A stretch of 7,858 nt of DNA, from the NCBI GenBank assembly GCA_016179165.1, contig JACORX010000052.1, forward strand, positions 1 to 7,858, written 5' to 3'. Numbering within the stretch: the stretch's first letter is position 1; every line of letters starts with the position of its first letter. This DNA comes from Candidatus Rokuibacteriota bacterium (GTDB lineage: Bacteria > Methylomirabilota > Methylomirabilia > Rokubacteriales > CSP1-6). The translations under genes and the position numbers were made by a program. Below the pieces are notes generated by a model that saw only the letters and a list, made by a program, of their open reading frames with translations, had not been told where the DNA came from and made no database searches. Of the stretch, positions 4,577 to 7,858 are shown piece by piece.

Positions 4577-4946
4577 TCAACGCGCTCCCGACCCGTGAGC
4601 AAACCGCCTCTCTCCGAATCGTCTTCTGATGAAGTCTACCATCCCCAGGACGAGCGCTCCTACAAGGCGTGGCTGTCGGCGCGCTGTAACCAAAGCGACA
4701 TGGAATCCGACCCAATAGATCAGGAAATTCGGCATGAAGCTGACCCACTGGATCCATCGCGCGTGCTTTCGCATCACTTCCAACTGAGGCGGCGGGATAC
4801 GCGATGCGGCCGAGGGACTGGAGGCACCGCTTCGTCACCTCTTCGGGTCCCGAGTGCAGCATGACCACGGCCACACTCGGGCACGGCCTGTTGGTACCGC
4901 GTCCGCCGCCTTCGCTGCCGGAGTGCACGCGCTGGCTCCCACTCAC
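4577..4946 (-). pseudogene. GT2 glycosyltransferase with internal deletion and frameshift
   Basis: On the minus strand the 5' piece (possible start GTG 4946-4944) gives PSVAVVMLHSGPEEVTKRCL then QSLGRIAYPA (about 4880-4791), the opening strand and helix of a GT2 (GT-A fold) glycosyltransferase. Near 4784-4793 the reading continues in another frame as LEVMRKHARWIQWVSFMPNF then LIYWVGFHVALVTARRQPRL and a basic tail, ending at TGA 4579-4577. That second part has the membrane-embedded C-terminus seen in some GT2 enzymes. The nucleotide-sugar binding region, DXD motif and acceptor region, normally over 200 residues, are absent. The 3' piece uses AT-ending codons (TAT, TTG, ACA, AGA) more than its neighbours. 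The gene is convergent with the GT4 pseudogene, 53 bp apart. It is non-functional. Confidence 0.7.
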
Positions 4947-4984
4947 GCGGTTGCGGCATCTCAAATGGTGTAAAGCCCTTTTCT

Positions 4985-5222
4985 TCACTGCGTGAGCGGG
5001 AGGACGAAGAGGAGCGTGTCACCGGGTTGTTTTCGCTCGAGCGACGAGGTTACCTCCGGCAGTGCCGGACGCGCGTCCCTCCATTTCCGGCGCGGCGAGG
5101 GCGCTCACATCCCGGTGGAGCTCCGCGCCACTGGGCGGAACGACGGGGCGCCGAGCGGCGGCGGCAGTGGAACCCGCGAGCAGCAGGACGATGATCGGGA
5201 GAGAGAGCGCGCGGCGAATCAC
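4985..5222 (-). pseudogene. Secreted M28-like peptidase, N-terminus plus possible C-terminal scrap
   Basis: From GTG 5222-5220 the minus strand encodes a signal peptide (basic VIRRA, hydrophobic SLPIIVLLLAGS, then AAAAR) followed by ELHRDVSALAAPEMEGRASG and T. The H-x-x-x-L-A-x-x-x-x-x-GR-x-SGT pattern is the usual N-terminal lead-in to M28 metallopeptidases. Similarity ends within 10 codons and that frame stops at TGA 5021-5019. In the next frame the same DNA reads LPEVTSSLERKQPGDTLLFV then LPLTQ-stop (4987-4985), resembling the PDZ-like end of some M28 proteins (K-x-PGDT-x-x-x-x-L). The simplest reading is a gene of more than 400 codons reduced to its two ends. The N-terminal call is fairly secure; the C-terminal scrap is tentative. 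All zinc-binding residues are missing. Confidence 0.6.
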
Positions 5223-5296
5223 CGAGCCATCGTACCGCTGCTTGCCCGGCGCGTCCCGCCGGGGGTTTGGCGAGCCTGCTTTCAGCATCTTCCGGG

Positions 5297-5302
5297 TACA
5301 AT
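5297..5302 (+). promoter_or_regulatory. Possible -10 element of the mntA-hepT operon
   Basis: TACAAT at 5297-5302 matches five of six consensus -10 positions. Its expected transcription start, about 7 nt downstream, falls at the ATG at 5310. No good -35 box is seen at the right distance. The G-run at 5303-5307 ends only 2 nt from the ATG, too close for a normal Shine-Dalgarno sequence, which would fit a leaderless transcript. Confidence 0.35.
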
Positions 5303-5309
5303 GGGGGTC

Positions 5310-5645
5310 ATGGCGCTCCCCAACCCCTCCGCGACAAGCGCCGACGCGGCGATCCTCAAGCGCGTGGAGCACATCGTGCGCTGCGCGTTGGGCCCGCACC
5401 GCGCCACTGTCTATCTCTTCGGGTCCTGGGCCCGCGGGCTTCAGCGACCGGCCAGCGACATCGATGTGGCCATCGAGGGTTCGGAGGCCCTGCCGCCCGG
5501 CGTGCTCGCCGGCGTACGCGAGGCGCTGGAAGAGAGTACCATTCCCTATCGCGTCGATGTCGTGGACCTCGCCGACACCGAGTCTGACTTCCGGGAGCGC
5601 GTCCATCGCGAGGGAGTGCTGTGGATCGTCTCCGGCAGCGACTAA
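5310..5645 (+). CDS. mntA: MntA-type nucleotidyltransferase antitoxin (type VII TA)
   Basis: From ATG 5310 the product is 111 residues; ATG 5301 would add three. It is a minimal nucleotidyltransferase with the motif GSWARGLQRPASDID at residues 38-52, an exact GSX10DXD signature: Gly38-Ser39 hold the nucleotide and Asp50/Asp52 bind metal. The core strand YLFGS precedes it, and VDVVDLADTESDFRERVHRE GV follows near the C-terminus. In type VII systems MntA uses ATP to AMPylate a tyrosine of the HEPN partner and so silence it. The next gene, which overlaps its 3' end by 25 bp, is exactly that partner. All catalytic residues are present. The upstream region to 5222 is a short divergent intergenic space beside the peptidase relic. 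Confidence 0.92.
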   Translation: MALPNPSATSADAAILKRVEHIVRCALGPHRATVYLFGSWARGLQRPASDIDVAIEGSEALPPGVLAGVREALEESTIPYRVDVVDLADTESDFRERVHREGVLWIVSGSD

Positions 5646-6019
5646 GCGTGGCGGACCGCGCCGTCGCGACGCTCCGGGAGCTCGCGCTCTGTCCGACCCC
5701 GAGCCGGATCGAGCGTGACGCGGCCATCCAGCGGTTCGAATACAGCTTCGAGGCCACGTGGAAGGCCGCGCAGCGTTTCCTCGCTCTGATCGAGGGCGTC
5801 GAGACGGGGGCGCCGAAGTCCACGATCCGCGCCTGCCGGCAAGCGGGTCTCTTTTCCGTGCTCCAGACGGAGCACGCACTTGCGATGGCGGACGACCGTA
5901 ACCTCACCGCGCACACGTACAACGAGCGGCTCGCCGAGGCCATCTTCGCGAGGTTGCCCCAGCACCTGACCACGCTGGAGTCCTGGCTCGGGACGATGCG
6001 ATCACGGATGTCCGCGTAG
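5621..6019 (+). CDS. hepT: HepT-type HEPN toxin (type VII TA)
   Basis: The 132-residue protein starts at GTG 5621, overlapping mntA by 25 bp; homologues begin MDRLR-x-R as here, which supports this start. It is a helical HEPN domain of the HI0074 'nucleotidyltransferase substrate-binding' type: RDAAIQRFEYSFEATWKAAQ at 32-51, PKSTIRACRQAGL in the middle, and DDRNLTAHTYNERLAEAIF near the C-terminus. The sequence R93-NLTA-H98-T-Y100 is an exact RX4HXY motif; Arg and His are the ribonuclease residues and Tyr100 is the expected AMPylation target. Length is normal and nothing is missing. The pair is intact and co-transcribed. Its RNA targets (tRNA 3' ends in studied systems) cannot be read from sequence. 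Confidence 0.93.
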   Translation: MDRLRQRLSVADRAVATLRELALCPTPSRIERDAAIQRFEYSFEATWKAAQRFLALIEGVETGAPKSTIRACRQAGLFSVLQTEHALAMADDRNLTAHTYNERLAEAIFARLPQHLTTLESWLGTMRSRMSA

Positions 6020-6059
6020 CTCGCGGTGGGCTCCGGGCTTGCGGCCCCGCGTAGTGGCC

Positions 6060-7199
6060 ATGTCAGCTGAGACGCCCGCCCTGCGCATCGCGATGCTGGG
6101 CACGCGTGGGGTCCCGGCGAGCTACAGCGGGTTCGAGACCTGCGCCGAGGAGCTGGGCGCGCGCCTCGCCGCCCGCGGGCACGCGGTGACGGTGTACTGC
6201 CGTGTGCCGCACATCGCCTATCCCGGAGCGGTCTATCGAGGGATGCGGCTGGTCAAGCTCCCGACGATCCGGAGCAAGCACCTCGACACGGCCGTGCACA
6301 CGCTCCTGTCCTCGCTCCACGCGCGCGCCGGGCGCTACGACATCGCGCTCTACTTCAACGTGGGGAACAGCGCGCTGACCTGGATCCCGCGCCTGGCGGG
6401 CCAGCGGGTCGTCCTCAACGTGGACGGGCTGGATTGGAAGCGGAAGAAGTGGGGGCGGTTCGCGCGGTGGTACATCCGCGCGGCGGAGCGGTGGGCCACG
6501 TGGTGTCCCCACCGCATCGTGACCGATTCCCGCCGGGTCCAGCAGTACTACCGCGACCGCTACGGCGCGCCGTCCAGCTACATCGCGTATGGCGCCGAGC
6601 CGTTGCGGGTGCCCCCGGGGGCGCACCTCGAGCGCTACGGGCTCGAGCCGGGCCGCTACGTCCTCTTCGTGGGACGGCTGGTCCCCGAGAACTGCGCGCA
6701 TCATCTGGTAGACGCGTTCGAGGGGCTCTCCACCGACATGCGGTGCGTGATCGTCGGTGACGCGCCCTACGCCGCCACATATATCCGCGGCCTCCGGGCC
6801 ACCGCCGATCGGCGCGTGATCTTCACCGGGTATCTCTTCGGAGAAGGTTACCGGGAGCTCCTGTCGAGCGCCTACTGCTTCGTCGAGACCTCGGAGGTGG
6901 GCGGGACGCACCCGGCGCTCCTCGAGGCCATGGCCTGTGGCGCCTGCGTCGTGGTGAACGACACTCCCGAGAACCTGGAAACCATCGGGGAGGCCGGGTT
7001 CGGCTATCATGGCGAGATGGGCGGCGCCGGGCTCCGGGCAGTTCTCGAGCGCCTGCTCAAGGATCCCACCCTGGTGAAGCAGCATGCACGCAGCGGTATG
7101 GAGCGGGTCCGAGCCCACTATTCCTGGGCCGCCGTGACCGACGCCTACGAGCGGCTGTTCCGCGAGCTGCTCCAGGAGCGAGGCCGGCGTGCTCGGTAA
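6060..7199 (+). CDS. DUF1972-type GT4 glycosyltransferase
   Basis: From ATG 6060 the product is 379 residues, normal for the family; TTG 6039 would add seven. The N-terminal DUF1972 domain opens with LRIAMLGTRGVPASYSGFET (8-27), a glycine-rich acceptor-side loop, followed by VTVYCR. A GT-B C-terminal domain begins near YVLFVGRLVPEN and includes VIVGDAPY, RVIFTGYLF and ETSEVGGTHPALLEAMACG (276 onward), where Glu289 is the second Glu of the donor-binding EX7E position; the first is Gly, as is usual in this family. Related enzymes (for example WchF/Cps2T) add rhamnose or another sugar as the second residue of a capsule repeat, at the cytoplasmic membrane face. Its 3' end overlaps the priming phosphotransferase gene by 11 bp, so the two form an operon and probably act consecutively. 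The donor sugar is not predictable. Confidence 0.9.
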   Translation: MSAETPALRIAMLGTRGVPASYSGFETCAEELGARLAARGHAVTVYCRVPHIAYPGAVYRGMRLVKLPTIRSKHLDTAVHTLLSSLHARAGRYDIALYFNVGNSALTWIPRLAGQRVVLNVDGLDWKRKKWGRFARWYIRAAERWATWCPHRIVTDSRRVQQYYRDRYGAPSSYIAYGAEPLRVPPGAHLERYGLEPGRYVLFVGRLVPENCAHHLVDAFEGLSTDMRCVIVGDAPYAATYIRGLRATADRRVIFTGYLFGEGYRELLSSAYCFVETSEVGGTHPALLEAMACGACVVVNDTPENLETIGEAGFGYHGEMGGAGLRAVLERLLKDPTLVKQHARSGMERVRAHYSWAAVTDAYERLFRELLQERGRRAR

Positions 7200-7858
7200 G
7201 CGCCGCGTCGAGTGGGTGCTCCGGCTCCTGGTCGCCGACGCGGCAGTGCTGCTCGCGTCCTTGCTGGTCGCCTACGGGCTTCGGGTTCTACTGAACCGCC
7301 CGCTCGATCGCGCAGCCGGCCCGCTGACCCACTACCTCTGGCTCCTCGAGCTCATCGTGCCGGTGTGGCTCGGCCTCCTGGCGTTCATGGGCGGGTACGG
7401 CGTCGGCTGGACCGCGCAACCGCGGGCCAGGCTTTTCATGCGTGTCAGCGGCATCGGTCTGCTCCTGCTCAGCGCGGCGCTGTTTCTGGAGCCGGGGGGG
7501 CAGCAGATCAATCGAAGCCTGGTCATGCTGTTCGCCGTAGTGAGCGGGCTCGGGTTGTGGGCCGAGCGCGGTCTGGTCCAGGCGTGGCTCCGGCGTACAC
7601 GCCACGGTGACCGAGGGGCACGGGTGGCCCTGGTCGTGGGGACCGGCGAGCGGGCCGGCCGCCTGATCTCGGCCCTCCGGCAGTATCCCGAGGCCGGCTG
7701 GGCGATCCGTGGCTGTGTGAGCATGGATCCGTCGGATCCCGTGCAGGCCGTGGACGGCATACCCGTCATCGGCTCCGTGGCCGAGCTGCCCGACGTGCTC
7801 CAGGCCGCGGAGGTCGTGGACGAGGTGTTCTTCGCCGTCCCTTCCGATCGGCTCGCCG
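7189..7858 (+). CDS. Polyprenyl-phosphate glycosylphosphotransferase (WbaP/WcaJ-like), 3' partial
   Basis: The gene starts at GTG 7189 behind AGGAG (7174-7178, 10 nt away), inside the end of the glycosyltransferase gene, and is open to the window end (223 codons). Four membrane segments are visible at about residues 9-33, 48-69, 83-101 and 109-126, with NRSLVMLF opening the fourth. A Rossmann-like domain follows: RVALVVGTGERAGRLISALR then GWAIRGCVS, and VDGIPVIGSVAELPDVL. This is the N-terminal half of the exopolysaccharide priming enzymes that transfer a sugar-1-phosphate to undecaprenyl phosphate. The catalytic C-terminal domain, with its DE/KFR-type motifs, must lie beyond 7858 and cannot be verified. 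With the upstream glycosyltransferase it points to a Wzx/Wzy- or ABC-type exopolysaccharide locus. Confidence 0.88.
   Translation, partial: MLGKRRVEWVLRLLVADAAVLLASLLVAYGLRVLLNRPLDRAAGPLTHYLWLLELIVPVWLGLLAFMGGYGVGWTAQPRARLFMRVSGIGLLLLSAALFLEPGGQQINRSLVMLFAVVSGLGLWAERGLVQAWLRRTRHGDRGARVALVVGTGERAGRLISALRQYPEAGWAIRGCVSMDPSDPVQAVDGIPVIGSVAELPDVLQAAEVVDEVFFAVPSDRLA

Noticed and set aside
6063..7118. A 351-codon minus-strand frame opposite the glycosyltransferase
   Set aside because: Shadow of the DUF1972/GT4 gene, with no recognisable motif.
1..7858. CRISPR array or other regularly spaced repeats
   Set aside because: Only two dispersed long repeats and one short duplicated relic are present; there is no spacer-repeat periodicity.

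Overview
This GC-rich window, with strong G/C preference at third codon positions, looks like an accessory part of a surface-polysaccharide locus from an uncultured bacterium. Protein style (GTG starts, a DUF1972 glycosyltransferase, a WbsX/GH99-like protein, many toxin-antitoxin genes) recalls soil lineages such as Candidatus Rokubacteria/Methylomirabilota. That placement is an impression from recalled family resemblance, not a search result.

Layout. At 1-195 is the 3' end of a GH99-like/WbsX sugar-processing gene. From about 220 to 2306 lies a minus-strand island of toxin-antitoxin (TA) genes. In transcription order these are: an RHH antitoxin with a truncated PIN toxin (2306-1985); an intact AbrB-type antitoxin/RelE-ParE-like toxin pair (1851-1322); and a Phd antitoxin with a RelE/ParE toxin broken by one missing base (1065-514). 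Two same-orientation copies of a 68/69-bp sequence (221-288, 1916-1984) resembling IS21-family ends bracket the last two pairs, and the right copy abuts the break in the PIN gene. A 44-bp relic of the vapB/vapC junction recurs at 466-509.

From 2422 to about 5222 is a zone of decay around one intact gene. It holds a 5' fragment of an IS1380-type transposase, an intact polytopic membrane protein of the cell-surface-glycopolymer type (2756-3823), a small unassigned minus-strand ORF, and three genes that appear to keep both ends but lack the middle: a GT4 glycosyltransferase (4158-4523, +), a GT2 glycosyltransferase (4577-4946, -) and a secreted M28-like peptidase (4985-5222, -).

From 5310 onward the genes are intact and on the plus strand. 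They are a type VII TA pair, mntA-hepT, with both diagnostic motifs, then a DUF1972 GT4 glycosyltransferase overlapped by the start of a polyprenyl-phosphate glycosylphosphotransferase that runs off the window. The last two would act together: the phosphotransferase primes the lipid carrier and the glycosyltransferase extends the repeat unit. Overall, this is a glycan locus where four TA modules and IS remnants have accumulated and several older glycan genes have been gutted.
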